From NCBI GenBank assembly GCA_030427255.1, contig JAUHWY010000003.1:124001-188000 (forward strand): a DNA stretch of 64,000 nt. Direction: 5' to 3'. This DNA comes from Bacteroidia bacterium. GTDB taxonomy: Bacteria > Bacteroidota > Bacteroidia > CAIKAF01. The notes under the pieces were generated by a model, which worked only from the letters and a program-made list of their open reading frames with translations, was not told where the DNA came from and did no database searches. Shown piece by piece: positions 27,501 to 37,198 of the stretch (position 1 is the stretch's first letter; each line of letters opens with the position of its first letter). The translations under genes were made by a program, and so were the position numbers.

Positions 27501-27999
27501 CGCCACCGTAACCTACATTAGGACCGGTTTCTATTCCAACATACTGGTCAGAATAAAACGAGGGTCCACTTGAGTAAGTCGTATAGGCACAGTTGGGGCC
27601 CGAAATTGCAAAACCTAACGTTTGGCCGGGCTGCATCAACAATCCAACCGGAATAGGAATGGCTTGGGGCTGTGGAGTACTAAAATTTGGACTCTGACTA
27701 GTAATATTTGCCGTTCCTAAAGAAACCCAACCATTGGCTAAATTTATGGTGGGTGAGCCATTTATGGGAGTCGGATTATACCACATCTCTACCGTTCCGC
27801 TGGTATAAAACGCACAATAAATGGTGTCCACTATAATTGGTGCAGACAAGGCAGACAAATTAAATGTAATGCCTCCGGCACCATTACCACCTTGCAATGG
27901 CGGAACATTTGTAAAATAGTTGGACTGACCATGAAGCCATCCAACACTCGCAGCTAAGAAGCTTATTCCTGCTGCAAACGATCGTACCCGTTTCAACAT
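21562..27999 (-). CDS. Giant secreted beta-helix/PKD protein with T9SS sorting domain
   Basis: 2145 residues. Signal peptide about 1-25, then an N-terminal beta-rich region to about 190. Three modules follow, starting near residues 196, 776 and 1356, that is every 580 residues. Each opens with a CARDB-like domain (NPGLVCPGNN, NPGINFCPGND, NPGKNYCPGSG), continues with a GTYTLDG/GNYTLDG/GNFTIDP segment with GTNF, and then a right-handed parallel beta-helix of NxIxxxxYGIY-like turns, ending with a DPGAWEF/DPGAIEF/DIGADEM motif. A PKD domain (about 1980-2060, YTWDFGDGNG) and a type A T9SS C-terminal domain (about 2066-2145, VVYPNPTVDLVQV, then GVYLVEIQYG) finish it. Predicted to be exported and attached to or released from the surface. 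Adhesin and polysaccharide-lyase roles are both possible; no catalytic motif was recognised. Confidence 0.93.
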   Translation of the reverse strand: MLKRVRSFAAGISFLAASVGWLHGQSNYFTNVPPLQGGNGAGGITFNLSALSAPIIVDTIYCAFYTSGTVEMWYNPTPINGSPTINLANGWVSLGTANITSQSPNFSTPQPQAIPIPVGLLMQPGQTLGFAISGPNCAYTTYSSGPSFYSDQYVGIETGPNVGYGGGGVNPTNHPRQFNGGVVYSLANQGGNNAAALGINPGLVCPGNNAMTIDVANFGTNQINSLTVNWTVNGNPQAPIPVNQLLDTIGGNGSNTATIPLGNVNFVTGVPTTIVAWTSAPNGGNDTINGNDTVSVTITPSLTGTYTLDGNQPTAGTNFNNWNDLASALNTFGVCGPVDINVASNATFTEQVTFNSIPGASIPNRINIHGNNATIQFSGSTSDRQVIRFNGASYVTLEDLNIVTQNTTFGWGVHYTGGCTNDTIRNCTLDISSVSSTTSSNSGGVIISGSNTSPTTNGANCDNCGIVNNTFNGRTLSGGMYYGISAIGQNGGGSGAQNLLVQGNEVRDPHFYGIYINDAEGAKIWDNEVHRPTKSSTTTFYGVFITGDSYSSRIERNYIHTPEGTSTMTSVAYGLYSAADVLQGQEILMANNVVYDFGSNGTQYGIYLSSPEYNLVYHNTVSLDDNSFTGTSATYGLYGTSNMVGTEILNNLISVTRTSTGLSYGMYFSTTNAILAAMNNNNVYVNANGTNYYGYYNTPHFTRASFVAASNNQYETLSQDFDPLFTNPGAANFQPQSPGFNNIGANLNVLVPQDITGLARLSSPDPGAWEFDGAANDAGISQFINPGINFCPGNDSIFVRLNNPGSNPLTSVNVVWSVNGVGQPTVNLTGINLPANSDSVLFLGIFPLTGTGPISFQAYTTQPNNTTDAFAGNDTTTISVFGGLAGNYTLDGTLPTGGTNFATWGALDTALFLGGHCGAVDVFVNPVDTIHEQITIRNYANASPQNYLYLHGQGGVLSAQPISANRHLLRLEGAKYVLVDSLTLIGEDATFGYGVHFIGDNQFDTLRYLTVDLSAITSTSTTNSTGLLFSGSNTSTSSTGIVASNCAVEHSSFLGGPAGGPYYGMRMNGLTFGVGNFNNRIAHNKFYDAYAHQVYFNNVDSLVFVGNEMARPTRTTLTTFYGIYSTGDMERSLIDGNIITNPNGGSPGYTGTTYGIYLLGDAQPGLENTFSNNLIYGLNSNGTLYGTYASSAIGNRFLHNTISLDDQSATTGSTTYGAYFTGTGTSSSFVNNIVTVTREGSGTKYGLYINSTAAVDSTENNVVYVNPLSGTPYYGFYSGIQPTLFDYQTNTPGWESNGVSADPLYFNAASGNLRPTVLAVDNIGADLLSLVPNDFFGAARTSTPDPGAIEFIVPNNDAGVFAILNPGKNYCPGSGTVEVNIRNYGLLNLSNVLIDWEINGAAQPQVALSGMNLAQGQDTNVVLGSFNFVSGQTYVVEAYTSQPNSVVDEEFSNDTSVVVVNEGLSGNFTIDPNLPSGGTNFISFNEAADTLESRGICGPIVVEAVSGVYNEQVEFFEVPNSSSVNTVTYRSQSGDSTDVAISFGPTVSTLNYVVRLNGAKHLIFEHLTMKSEGPSNYRVLEFIGGSEHNRVANTELIGDTSISTTSTLRTVIWSQSGSGGDNYNTFEQNRIRGGSYGIYWYGSSAAGGNEVGNSFINNKIEDSYFYGGRFQHQDSLVLHGNDLMSESGYTSTSFGYYTSNTGPGLRIEANRVVGNGEWPNYGFYMTSGAGTNNGPNAFYNNVAIVGDSGVTDLTYGILVDDMVNLRMANNTSIIRESDDLSGAMAVTSGTNIESFNNNLVARGNAIPVIFNSSLFVAPPDYNNYFTSGPFLAAVNNLGYPNLAIWQNQTGWDANAVSVDPGFLAWDDHHHCSPILDGAALPLTGLSTDWDGDARSSVVPDIGADEMFEGANFTLGPDIWKCAGDTVTLSDFAVAPGTYFWSTFESTNTIQVVQPGEYSLFLVGTCSSGTDTVEVFDYPAPTAAFTSVESFLTSSFTNGSTGTALSYTWDFGDGNGSTGQDPIHIYGADGNYTVTLTVTDSCGNSASATKTVVISTTGIEETVQQSLVVYPNPTVDLVQVSFLNTSGEEVSLRLLDLTGREIMSSSVKGKAGMQQTTLNLSGQAKGVYLVEIQYGEIKSQTRIVKM

Positions 28000-28741
28000 A
28001 ACCTAGTAAATAATTAACGATTTAAAATTAGTGAAAGAATTGGTTAATTTTTTGACGAAAATGCAGCCTCAACCTAAAGAAAAATATAACCCATTGTTTA
28101 TCAACTGTATAAAATACTCTAATTTTGAACTTTAATCTTTTTTAAGGCTTGTTTTCACAAAATAAAAAGGCCAAAAAATCCCACAATCGCCTTAAAAGCA
28201 GTCCTTTAAAAACAAACCCCAAGCAAATTCCTGGGAATCTAGACGCAATTCCTCATCTAAACAGCTCTCAATACGCTGATTTCAAACCAAAAAAAACGGC
28301 TCCTACAGCTCATACTATACGCAATTGTTTACAGGCTCCCCACTCGTCTGTTCTTTTTGAAACCTACACGCTATTCAATAAAAAATATCTGGTATTTAGC
28401 ATATTACAAAAGAAACCTTCTGAAAATATTTGGCTAAGCACTCTTATGTAAGGTTAAGCCACACTTTTAGTTAATTCTAAACCCACCAAAGGTTGATTGA
28501 AAGTTTTTGATTTGATTCTTAATATTTATTGTTCAACTTTAGCGATGACATACGACAGGACATCCAATACTTAAGTCGCCCGTTCTTCAAAAAAACTTCT
28601 TTTATGGGGAAAAAGATGGGCATTGAAACATAAAATAAAACAAGAAAGGCCGAAAAACCTTCCTCCAAACAGGAACATCTTTCGGCCAAACTAAGCTTCT
28701 AATGCAAAGCAATAGCTGCGCTATCTTACCCTAAACAGGAA
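28000..28741. other. Intergenic spacer, 742 bp
   Basis: AT-rich DNA between the giant gene and the odhB stop. A 100-codon plus-strand frame (28149-28451) is lysine/serine-rich, has no domain or codon pattern like its neighbours, and is not called. A TAATTTTA box about 30 bases before 27999 on the minus strand could serve the giant gene. The terminator at 28648-28687 is the only other signal. Confidence 0.5.
28648..28687 (-). terminator. Terminator after the odhB gene
   Basis: On the minus strand GGCCGAAA pairs with TTTCGGCC around an inner TTCC/GGAA stem and is followed by a T-rich tract (TTTCTTGTTTT). It lies 54 bases past the odhB stop. Confidence 0.8.
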
Positions 28742-29992
28742 TTAGAGGTCCAAAAGCACCTCTTCGGGCTTTTTGCCTCCAAAGAGCATGCGCTCTGGGT
28801 TTTCTAGCAAATCCTTAACCATTACCAGAAAACTTACCGACTCTTTACCATCAATGATTCTATGATCATAGCTTAAAGCCAAATACATCATAGGCCTTAC
28901 CTCCACTTTTCCATCAATTACCATAGGGCGCTCCTGGATTTTGTGCATGCCTAAAATGGCCACCTGTGGAGGATTAATGATAGGCGTAGACATCAATGAT
29001 CCAAATACTCCCCCATTGGTTATGGTAAAGGTACCGCCGGTCATTTCATCTATGGAAATTTTCCCGTCTCTAGCCTTAATGGCCAAATCCTTAATGCTCT
29101 TTTCTATTTCGGCCAAGCCCAAGGCTTCTGCATTTCGAATTACAGGAACCATCAGCCCCTTGGGCGTACTCACAGCAATACCTATATCCGCATAGTCATG
29201 GTATATGACTTCTTCGCCGTCAATTTGAGCATTTACCGCAGGGTAAGCTTCTAAAGCTTGGGTTACCGCTTTGGTAAAAAAGGACATAAAGCCCAAGCCT
29301 ATATCGTGCTTTTTGCCAAAAGCCTCTTTATACGCTTTACGTAAGTCCATAATAGCGGTCATGTCCACCTCATTAAAGGTAGTAAGCATGGCCGTCTCAT
29401 TCTTAACAGACACCAAACGCTCCGCCACTTTGCGGCGAAGCATGCTCATTTTCTTGCGCTCCGTACCACGACTCAAACTGTCTTTTTGCGGACTAAACCC
29501 TTTAGCCAAGGCCGCTAAAACATCTTGCTTGGTAATGCGTCCGCCGGGACCATTTCCCTGAAGATCTTTAGCCTGCATGCCCTTTTCTGCCATCATTTTA
29601 GCAGCAGCCGGTGAAGGATGACCGCTGGCATGACTTTGGGCCTGTGGTGTAGGCTTCTCCGCTTCTTTGGCAGGTGCTTTATCGGCACTTTCTTGCTTTG
29701 CCGCTGTAGTTTTTTCTTCCTTAGTAGATGCTTTAGGTGCTTCTGCCGGAGCTTCTGCCGAAGTATCGATCTTGCAAATCTCTTCTCCCACCTGCACGGT
29801 TTCGCCTTCTGCCACCGTAATAATAAGCTTCCCGGAGGCTTCTGCAGGAATGCCTAAAGTGGCTTTGTCGGAGTCTACCTCAACAATGTCTTCGTCTTGG
29901 TATACGTAGTCGCCATCCGCCTTAAGCCAGGCCGCAATCTCAACTTCAGAAATGGATTCGCCCGGACTGGGCACTTTCATGGAAATTTCCAT
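28742..29992 (-). CDS. odhB: 2-oxoglutarate dehydrogenase E2 (dihydrolipoyl succinyltransferase)
   Basis: 416 residues. Lipoyl domain 1-75 with the lipoylated lysine in [11 protein letters not shown]; an alanine/proline/lysine-rich linker (about 78-125); E3-binding domain about 125-165 ([26 protein letters not shown]); catalytic domain about 185-416 ending in the CoA acyltransferase signature [14 protein letters not shown] with the active-site His. Transfers succinyl groups to CoA in the TCA cycle. The gene is 18 bases downstream of E1, forming an operon; E3 (lipoamide dehydrogenase) is not in the window. Substrate choice as succinyl rather than acetyl rests on the E1 partner. Confidence 0.95.
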   Translation of the reverse strand: MEISMKVPSPGESISEVEIAAWLKADGDYVYQDEDIVEVDSDKATLGIPAEASGKLIITVAEGETVQVGEEICKIDTSAEAPAEAPKASTKEEKTTAAKQESADKAPAKEAEKPTPQAQSHASGHPSPAAAKMMAEKGMQAKDLQGNGPGGRITKQDVLAALAKGFSPQKDSLSRGTERKKMSMLRRKVAERLVSVKNETAMLTTFNEVDMTAIMDLRKAYKEAFGKKHDIGLGFMSFFTKAVTQALEAYPAVNAQIDGEEVIYHDYADIGIAVSTPKGLMVPVIRNAEALGLAEIEKSIKDLAIKARDGKISIDEMTGGTFTITNGGVFGSLMSTPIINPPQVAILGMHKIQERPMVIDGKVEVRPMMYLALSYDHRIIDGKESVSFLVMVKDLLENPERMLFGGKKPEEVLLDL

Positions 29993-30010
29993 AGGTCTTG
30001 TTTATTCGGA

Positions 30011-32758
30011 TCAGGATACCTTTTCGGTTTCAAATACTCGGTCCAATATGTCTTGCTGCCTTTCCGCAGCAACTTTGGGTGAACCCGTTGCCGGACTTGC
30101 CGATGCTTTTTGGCTAATTACCTCAAGCGGCAAAACACGTTCTCGGCTCTTTTGGTTTACCCTCAAAATATAACTCCATGCTCCCATATTCTCCGGCTCC
30201 TCCTGAGCCCAAATAAACTTAGAAGCGTTGGGGTAACTGTCAATTATGGCATTTACCTGCTCTACTGGAAAAGGGAACAGTTGCTCCAAACGTACCAAAG
30301 CTACATGCTTGCTCTCCGATTCCAACTTTCTCTTCTCCAGTTCAAAGTATATTTTGCCACTGCAAAAAACCAAGCTGCTTACCTGCTCACGGTTTGCTTT
30401 GTCCACATGTGGATCGTCCAGCACTTCTTGGAACTTGGTGCCGGGACCAAAATCCTCTAAAGTACTCACACAGGAAGGGTGGCGCAATAAGCTCTTGGGG
30501 CTCATTACTACCAATGGTTTAAGGAAAGGACGGTACAACTGCCGCCTGAGCACATGAAAGAAATTGGCAGGCGAGGTACAATTCACCACCTGCATATTCA
30601 TTTCTGCACACAAATTCAAAAAACGCTCCAAACGGGCTGAGGAATGTTCGGCCCCTTGGCCTTCGTAGCCATGAGGCAACAGCAATACCAAACCGTTTTG
30701 AGTATGCCACTTATCCTCACCGCTAGAAACATACTGGTCAATAATTATCTGAGCACCATTATTGAAATCGCCAAATTGTGCCTCCCACAGGGTTAATCCC
30801 TTGGGGCAGCCTAATGCATAACCATACTCAAAACCCATTACGGCATACTCCGACAACAAGCTATTGTATACCGTAAACTCCGCTTGCCCATCTTTAAGGT
30901 TATTCAAAGGGGTATACTCTTCCTCGGAATCCTCCACACGCAAAATGGCGTGCCTATGAGAAAAGGTGCCGCGCACGGAATCCTGTCCCGACAAGCGCAC
31001 CGGATGACCCTCTACCAGCAAACTGGCATAAGCCAAGGCTTCACCCAAGGCCCAGTCCAACCGATTCTCCGACACCATGGCCTCACGGTCCTTAAATATC
31101 TTTTTAATCTTCCGCAAAAACTTCTTGTCGGCCGGCAGCCCATTCAGCTTTTCCAACAGCTGCTTCAGCGCTTTATTGGAGACCCCAGTTTCCGGACTTT
31201 GCGCAAAATCTTCCAATTCAGAACGCCTAAAGCTCGAGTACAAATCTCCTAAGAAAGCACGCACCACATTTCTATCCTTCTGCTTTGCCTTCTCTAATTC
31301 AGCATCCAAGTTCTCGCGAAAGGCTTGCTCTTTCAACGAAGCCTGAGCTTCGTCTAAAACCCCTTCTTCCAACAAATGCTGCTTATACAACAAATAGGTA
31401 TCCGGATGCTTGTCAATATTCTTGTACAATATGGGCTGAGTAAACCTCGGCTCATCGCCTTCGTTATGCCCATGCTTCCTGTAGCCCAACAAATCTATGA
31501 ACACGTCTTCGTTGTAGCGCTGACGATATTCCATGGCCAAACGCAAGGCCCGAACTACGGCTTCCGGATTATCCGCATTCACATGAAAAACAGGAGCTTG
31601 AACAACTTTCGCAACATCCGTACAATAGGTTGAGGTTCTGCCCTCCAAATAGTTTGTGGTAAAACCAACCTGATTATTGATCACCAAATGTAGGGTTCCT
31701 CCGGTTTTGTACCCTTCCAAACCACTCATTTGCACCACTTCGTACACTACTCCCTGTCCGGCAATGGCGGCGTCTCCATGAATCAACACCGGAACGGTTT
31801 CCTTCCAATCTTTTCCATGCTGATGCTCGGCAAATGCACGAGCCAAGCCCTGAGCCACAGGACCTACAGCTTCCAAGTGCGAAGGATTAGGCAACAAATT
31901 CAGGTTAACCTCTTTTCCATTAAATTCAATCTTGGCATCGTAGCCCAAATGGTATTTTACGTCTCCGTCAAAGTTGGCCTCATCGTAGGCCAAACCCTCA
32001 AATTCAGAAAATATCTGAGCCGCCGGCTTTTGAAAAATATTAAACAATACATTCAAGCGGCCTCGGTGGGCCATACCCATAACAAAAGTAGAGGCACCCA
32101 AGGAAGAGCCTCTCGAAATAGCCGCCGTCAAAGCCGGAATCAAACTCTCGCCGCCCTCCAAAGAAAACCGCTTTTGCCCCACAAACTTTCGGTGCAAATA
32201 CTTTTCAAAACCAACCGAACGATTCAGACTTTCCAAAATATCTAAGCGCTCTTGCTGGTCTAATGGATGCTGGTCGGTAAGCCGGTCAAACTGCCCCTTA
32301 AGCCAATCTACCTTCTCAGGATCACGCAAATAGGTGAATTCTATGCCAATATGATGGCAATACACCTGCTCCAAGTACGCAATGATATCCTTTAACTTGG
32401 CAGGACCAATGCCCACCTCATTTCCGGCCTGAAAAACCGTGTTCAGGTCTTTGTCTTCAAGACCAAAATTCTTGTAATCTAAGGTAGGACTGTATTTTCT
32501 TCGGTCACGTACCGGATTGGTTTTTGTAAACAAATGACCACGATCTCGGTACCCCTCAATCAAGGCCATTACCTTAAACTCCGCAGAGGAAAATTGGTCC
32601 TTTCCGGGCATTTGCGGGTAAGATTTACGCGCAAAATCAAATCCTTCAAAAAATTTACGCCATCCCTGGTCTACGGCGTCGGGGTCTTTTAGATATGCTT
32701 CATAGAGCGATTCCACCGACTCCGGGGTCATATTGCTCAGATACGAAAAGTCATCCAT
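30011..32758 (-). CDS. sucA: 2-oxoglutarate dehydrogenase E1
   Basis: 915 residues from the ATG at 32758 (MDDFSYLSNM), the normal E1 start; an in-frame extension to 32935 crosses the promoter and is rejected. Thiamine-diphosphate-dependent decarboxylase. N-terminal LYEAYLKDPDAVDQGWRKFF motif that binds E2, ThDP fold with MGMAHRGRLNVL (about 215), GDAAIAGQGVVYE (about 330), a pyrimidine-binding half containing GFEYGYALG, and a C-terminal regulatory domain (WAQEEPENMGAWSY). A -7 box TACCTTTG is at 32800-32793 on the minus strand. Operon with odhB. Confidence 0.97.
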   Translation of the reverse strand: MDDFSYLSNMTPESVESLYEAYLKDPDAVDQGWRKFFEGFDFARKSYPQMPGKDQFSSAEFKVMALIEGYRDRGHLFTKTNPVRDRRKYSPTLDYKNFGLEDKDLNTVFQAGNEVGIGPAKLKDIIAYLEQVYCHHIGIEFTYLRDPEKVDWLKGQFDRLTDQHPLDQQERLDILESLNRSVGFEKYLHRKFVGQKRFSLEGGESLIPALTAAISRGSSLGASTFVMGMAHRGRLNVLFNIFQKPAAQIFSEFEGLAYDEANFDGDVKYHLGYDAKIEFNGKEVNLNLLPNPSHLEAVGPVAQGLARAFAEHQHGKDWKETVPVLIHGDAAIAGQGVVYEVVQMSGLEGYKTGGTLHLVINNQVGFTTNYLEGRTSTYCTDVAKVVQAPVFHVNADNPEAVVRALRLAMEYRQRYNEDVFIDLLGYRKHGHNEGDEPRFTQPILYKNIDKHPDTYLLYKQHLLEEGVLDEAQASLKEQAFRENLDAELEKAKQKDRNVVRAFLGDLYSSFRRSELEDFAQSPETGVSNKALKQLLEKLNGLPADKKFLRKIKKIFKDREAMVSENRLDWALGEALAYASLLVEGHPVRLSGQDSVRGTFSHRHAILRVEDSEEEYTPLNNLKDGQAEFTVYNSLLSEYAVMGFEYGYALGCPKGLTLWEAQFGDFNNGAQIIIDQYVSSGEDKWHTQNGLVLLLPHGYEGQGAEHSSARLERFLNLCAEMNMQVVNCTSPANFFHVLRRQLYRPFLKPLVVMSPKSLLRHPSCVSTLEDFGPGTKFQEVLDDPHVDKANREQVSSLVFCSGKIYFELEKRKLESESKHVALVRLEQLFPFPVEQVNAIIDSYPNASKFIWAQEEPENMGAWSYILRVNQKSRERVLPLEVISQKASASPATGSPKVAAERQQDILDRVFETEKVS

Positions 32759-32886
32759 GCTGCTGGGGCGATCGTGATGATGAATAGTCCTACAAAGGTA
32801 AGATTTTTTCAACGCACATATACCCTTTCCTTTCGACCTCAATTCCTTTAAAATACAAGGCTTTTTACCCCATTTTTGAGGTCTAT

Positions 32887-33062
32887 TTGACTTTGGGCGC
32901 CTTATCCCGCCCTCCCCTTTAGTGTTGTTGCCCAAGCCAAGCAGCCCTAAAGCCTACGGGGTCCCCACCCGAAGCTTTGGGTGGGGCCTCCGTGGCTTAA
33001 GGCCTGCTAAGCTTGAGCTTCCAACAGCTATCGGATCGGTCGGGGGCGCATTGTCTTCCAAT
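32887..33062 (+). repeat. GC-rich hairpin element E4
   Basis: Begins with the edge TTTGGGCGCC. A central hairpin, CCCCACCC (32963-32970) with GGGTGGGG (32979-32986), is followed by CCTCC. An outer stem joins GCCCAAGCC-like and AAGCTTGAGC-like arms. It is an inverted near-copy of E5 at 39484-39650. Confidence 0.88.
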
Positions 33063-33183
33063 GCTTTATGCCGAAAGCTGTTGTACTCTTCCTCCTACAC
33101 TGTGCCTTTGCTCAAAAACATCTAAGTTCTTTGCCTAATCTCCTTTCTTCTTTTTTTACTCCCCAAACCCGCCATGCCAAGCA

Positions 33184-33212
33184 CAAAAAAAGGGAGTCCT
33201 GAGACTCCCTTA
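33184..33212 (-). terminator. Terminator after the methylmalonyl-CoA mutase genes
   Basis: On the minus strand AGGGAGTC, loop TCAG, GACTCCCT and seven T. It lies about 140 bases past the scpA stop and before the E4 element. Confidence 0.9.
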
Positions 33213-33352
33213 AGCTTGCCCGCTCCCACTGAAGCATATACTGTTCAAACCACGAATCCTGTCGATTGCTTCCGGACAAACTCAATAAGGAAACGCTTGC
33301 CCGGGCAATATATTTCTCCAAATGGCTCCTTTTTACCTTTTTTAACTTTGGT

Positions 33353-35485
33353 TTAAGAAGTACTTGAGGAATCCGGCATCAACAAATCCAACACTTGAGC
33401 CGCCGCTTCCGGTATTTTGGTTCCCGGCCCAAACACCGCAGCAGCCCCTGCATCAAATAAAAAGGAATAATCCGCCGAAGGAATTACTCCGCCAACAATC
33501 ACCAAAACGTCTTCGCGCCCATAAGATTTTAAGGCTTCAATAACTTCAGGAACCAAGGTTTTGTGACCTGCCGCCAAAGAGCTTACGCCCAATATATGAA
33601 CGTCGTTTTCTACTGCCATTCTGGCCACTTCCTCCGGAGTTTGAAACAAAGGGCCAACATCTACATCAAACCCTAAATCAGCAAATGAGGTGGCAATTAC
33701 TTTTGCCCCTCGGTCGTGGCCGTCTTGACCCATTTTGGCCACCAAAATCCGAGGCCTACGGCCGGTCTGCTCTAAAAACTGATCTACTTTGGCTCGTGTA
33801 GCCTCAAAACCCGCGTCTGATTTCATACCCTGAGCATATACTCCTGAAATGGTTTGAATGTGCGCTTGATACCTTCCAAAAACATCTTCTAAAGCTTGAG
33901 AAATTTCTCCAAGGCTTGCCCTTGCACGTGCCGCTTCAACAGCTAGTGCCAACAAATTCTCCTTAGCCTTTGCTCCTTGGCGCAAGGCGTCTAGGGCTTG
34001 ATTCACTTTTTCGGTATCCCTGTTCGCCTTAAGCTGCTCCAAACGCTCCACCTGCTGTTGACGTACTTTTTGGTTGTCCACTTCAAGCAACTCCAATTCG
34101 GTGGCGTCTTCCACCCGGTAAGTGTTCACCCCAATCAATACCTCCTCTCCACTATCCAGTCTGGCCTGTTTGCGTGCCGCAGCTTCTTCAATTTTTAACT
34201 TAGGCAAGCCGTTTTCTATGGCTTTTGTCATACCACCTAGGGCTTCAATTTCTTCCAAATGCACCCTGGCTCTTTCTACCAACTTACCCGTTAAATACTC
34301 AATATGTGCGGAACCACCCCAAGGGTCAATATGCTTGGTCACCCCGGATTCTTCGGAAATAATAAGCTGGGTATTTCGCGCAATCCGTGCTGAAAAGTCG
34401 GTGGGCAAGGCAATGGCCTCATCCAAACTATTGGTGTGCAAAGACTGTGTCCCGCCCAAAACGGCAGCCATAGCTTCCACTGCCGTTCGGGTAACATTAT
34501 TAAAAGGATCCTGCTCAGTCAAGCTATACCCTGATGTTTGGCAATGGGTACGCAACATTAAGGATTTGGCACTTTTGGGACCAAAAGGCTTTACCATAGA
34601 TGCCCACAACAAGCGAGCAGCCCGTAACTTGGCAATTTCCATGTGGTGGTGCATGCCTATGGCAAAGAAAAAACTTAACCTGGGCGCAAAGGCATCTACA
34701 TCTAAACCACTGGCAAGTCCGGTACGAATGTATTCCAATCCATCCGCTAAGGTGTAGGCCAATTCAATATCTGCCGGCGCTCCTGCCTCATGCATGTGGT
34801 ACCCCGAAATGGAAATGGAATTAAAACGAGGCATGTGGGCAGCCGTATACCCAAAAATATCGGCGATCAATCGCATGGAGGCTTGGGGTGGATAGATATA
34901 GGTATTCCGCACCATGAACTCCTTCAAAATGTCGTTCTGAATGGTTCCACTTAACTGCTCCGGCTTCACTCCCTGCTCCTCTGCCGCTACAATATAAAAA
35001 GCTAAAATGGGAATTACCGCTCCATTCATGGTCATAGAAACCGACATCTTTTCCAATGGAATTTGGTCAAAAAGCAGCTTCATATCTTCTACAGAATCTA
35101 TGGCAACTCCGGCTTTTCCTACATCACCAACCACTCTTGGGTGATCGGAATCGTAGCCACGGTGCGTGGCCAAATCAAAGGCAACCGAAAGCCCCTTTTG
35201 CCCCGCAGCTAAATTTCTTCTGTAAAAGGCATTGGACTCCTCTGCAGTAGAAAAACCGGCATATTGACGAATGGTCCAGGGCCGCAAGACATACATTCCC
35301 GGATAAGGCCCCCGTAAAAAAGGAGCAATTCCGGGCACATAATCCAAATGGGGCATACTTTGCCAATCCTCAGCCTTAAGACCGGAAGGTATATCTATTC
35401 CCTCCGGACTTGAAAAGGTACGCTCGCCTCTCTTCATTGCTGAAGTTCCCGGCTTGGTAGCAAGTTTTTTATACGTTGGTCTCAT
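33353..35485 (-). CDS. scpA: Methylmalonyl-CoA mutase, large (B12-binding) subunit
   Basis: 710 residues. Adenosylcobalamin-dependent interconversion of methylmalonyl-CoA and succinyl-CoA. The TIM-barrel substrate domain covers about 60-530 ([18 protein letters not shown], then [12 protein letters not shown]); the B12-binding Rossmann domain covers about 575-700 with [11 protein letters not shown], giving the DxHxxG cobalt-ligating histidine. Its ATG overlaps the stop of the small subunit by four bases, so the pair is coupled. Used for propionate or branched-chain amino-acid breakdown, or in reverse for propionate formation; the operon alone does not say which. No epimerase or MeaB GTPase is nearby. 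Confidence 0.97.
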   Translation of the reverse strand: MRPTYKKLATKPGTSAMKRGERTFSSPEGIDIPSGLKAEDWQSMPHLDYVPGIAPFLRGPYPGMYVLRPWTIRQYAGFSTAEESNAFYRRNLAAGQKGLSVAFDLATHRGYDSDHPRVVGDVGKAGVAIDSVEDMKLLFDQIPLEKMSVSMTMNGAVIPILAFYIVAAEEQGVKPEQLSGTIQNDILKEFMVRNTYIYPPQASMRLIADIFGYTAAHMPRFNSISISGYHMHEAGAPADIELAYTLADGLEYIRTGLASGLDVDAFAPRLSFFFAIGMHHHMEIAKLRAARLLWASMVKPFGPKSAKSLMLRTHCQTSGYSLTEQDPFNNVTRTAVEAMAAVLGGTQSLHTNSLDEAIALPTDFSARIARNTQLIISEESGVTKHIDPWGGSAHIEYLTGKLVERARVHLEEIEALGGMTKAIENGLPKLKIEEAAARKQARLDSGEEVLIGVNTYRVEDATELELLEVDNQKVRQQQVERLEQLKANRDTEKVNQALDALRQGAKAKENLLALAVEAARARASLGEISQALEDVFGRYQAHIQTISGVYAQGMKSDAGFEATRAKVDQFLEQTGRRPRILVAKMGQDGHDRGAKVIATSFADLGFDVDVGPLFQTPEEVARMAVENDVHILGVSSLAAGHKTLVPEVIEALKSYGREDVLVIVGGVIPSADYSFLFDAGAAAVFGPGTKIPEAAAQVLDLLMPDSSSTS

Positions 35486-36930
35486 TCCTGTTCACTGCTT
35501 TGTGCGGTTTCCTTCTTAAGCCGCTCTATTTCTAATCCCTCACTAAGTCTACTTGGCCTAATTTTTAAAAATTGCAAAGGCTCTTCAGGCTCAGATGCCA
35601 AAATTCGACTGAAATCGCCACTGCGCTTCTCCTCTGAAGCAACATAGGCATTGCTGCCCACCAACACCAAATCTCCTTTCAAAAAGGCCTCTTGTTCTTG
35701 CGCTGCATTAAAGGATATCATTTGCTGAATGTGGTTTGCTTGTAGCGCCTCAATCATGCCCCCTTTTTCCTCAATTTCCAAAAACAAGCCCCAAGCTTTT
35801 TCTGCCATCTTTTGGCTGAGGTTCTCTAGCATATACGCCCCTGCTCCAGGGTCTTGTAAACCGCCCATTCGAGCCTCGTCCCTCACCATTAGGGGCACAT
35901 TTCTTGCCCAACGGTAAGAAGCTTTATCCGGGGTTCTAAAAAAATGATCGTAAGGCTGCATGGAAACTCGGTCTGCCCCGCCTGTAAAGGCCGACATACA
36001 CTCCAAAGCCGCTCTCACTAAGTTGTTGTGCGGATCAAATAGGGTTTTGTTTCTCAATCCCGGCTGCACATGTACCAGAGGAGCTTGGTAAGCCTGCCCT
36101 CTTTGCTCCAACAAATTGGCCCACAATACCCGAAAGGCACGCAGCTTGGCAATCTCAGAAAAATAGTCGGCGCTCAACATTTGATGAAACCTAAACTCCA
36201 TGCCTTCAATCAAGCTAGACTCTTCCAAGCCGGCATCGCCTAAATGATGCAAATAGTCTGAGGCCAAAGCCAAAGCAAATGCCAATTCCTGAACCGGCCC
36301 CGCTCCTGCCTCGCGATAAAAGCCCGCTTGAATGTTGAGCCACCGAAACTTTGGCAAGCGCTCCATGCCATGAAGCAGGGTTTGATGCAGCACCTGCATG
36401 CTTTGCTTCGCTGAACTTTCAAACTTTCCGGTCCGGGCAGCACGTGTGATGGGGTCCAATACAAAACCTCCTTCCAGTTGCTGTACATCGTATCCTTTGG
36501 ATTCTAAATAATCGGGAATCAAAAACACGGCAGCCGTAGTGGACTCCCCAAAATCCATATACATGGGCACGCCCCAATCCAGTCGGATGTTTTCTAATAA
36601 ACGATCCAGCTCAGCATCCGAAGGCTGATGCACATGCTCAAACCAAAGCCAAGTGGCTCCACCATTCAATGCTTCTAAGGCTCTGGCATTGGCCGCGCTG
36701 ATTTTCTCGAGGGCTATCCATTGGCCAACCGCATTTTGAGAGGGCATATCTACTGCCCTATCCGGCACTCCGGGCAAGTCTTCGGCCCGATACAAGGCCT
36801 TTATCTTTAGCCCGTCCGTGGTTTCGTGCACAAACTTTGAGGCCTCCTCGGCGTTCTTTAAGCTGGCCCTAAGGGCTTCTGCCCAGGCCGCAGTTTCGGG
36901 TCTCGGAAAAGAATCGAACTGGTTTTCCAT
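35482..36930 (-). CDS. mutA: Methylmalonyl-CoA mutase, small subunit
   Basis: 482 residues, homologous to the substrate-binding barrel of the large subunit but without a B12 domain, as in the known heterodimer ([26 protein letters not shown] equivalent region at about 190-215; [16 protein letters not shown] near 325). It stabilises the catalytic subunit. Its ATG is preceded by a -7 box TATCTTTA ending four bases upstream, suggesting a leaderless operon mRNA. First gene of the two-gene operon. Confidence 0.93.
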   Translation of the reverse strand: MENQFDSFPRPETAAWAEALRASLKNAEEASKFVHETTDGLKIKALYRAEDLPGVPDRAVDMPSQNAVGQWIALEKISAANARALEALNGGATWLWFEHVHQPSDAELDRLLENIRLDWGVPMYMDFGESTTAAVFLIPDYLESKGYDVQQLEGGFVLDPITRAARTGKFESSAKQSMQVLHQTLLHGMERLPKFRWLNIQAGFYREAGAGPVQELAFALALASDYLHHLGDAGLEESSLIEGMEFRFHQMLSADYFSEIAKLRAFRVLWANLLEQRGQAYQAPLVHVQPGLRNKTLFDPHNNLVRAALECMSAFTGGADRVSMQPYDHFFRTPDKASYRWARNVPLMVRDEARMGGLQDPGAGAYMLENLSQKMAEKAWGLFLEIEEKGGMIEALQANHIQQMISFNAAQEQEAFLKGDLVLVGSNAYVASEEKRSGDFSRILASEPEEPLQFLKIRPSRLSEGLEIERLKKETAQSSEQE

Positions 36931-36934
36931 AGGC

Positions 36935-36942
36935 TAAAGATA
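36935..36942 (-). promoter_or_regulatory. -7 box (TATCTTTA) before mutA
   Basis: Minus-strand TATCTTTA ends four bases before the ATG at 36930. Fits Bacteroidota TAnnTTTG with one mismatch; implies little or no 5' leader. Confidence 0.5.
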
Positions 36943-37198
36943 CAAGACGTCTAGGAATGACCCGCGGTATCCTAGGCCTCCCAATAAAAAATAGCCCCCT
37001 TGATTCATGCCCCCTTTCAAGGCAGATTAAGGCACGGACAATTCAAAATACCTCATTTTACTTCATGCAAACAAGAAACTTTGTTTTTTCTAAAACCATA
37101 AGATGCAACTAGAGTAGACTTAATTCAATGCTCTCAAATATTGTCCGATTCTTGTCGTATCTTTCCCCTACAAATCACTCTTCTACTGCGTATTAGCT

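Noticed and set aside
28149-28451. 100-residue plus-strand frame in the odhB-giant gene spacer
   Set aside because: Lysine- and serine-rich, codon use unlike neighbours, no domain.
30011-32935. Longer sucA start
   Set aside because: The extension crosses the -7 box at 32793-32800 and element E4; the normal E1 start is at 32758.
33112-33321. 69-residue minus-strand frame after scpA
   Set aside because: Runs through the scpA terminator hairpin, so cannot be a coding region of that transcript.
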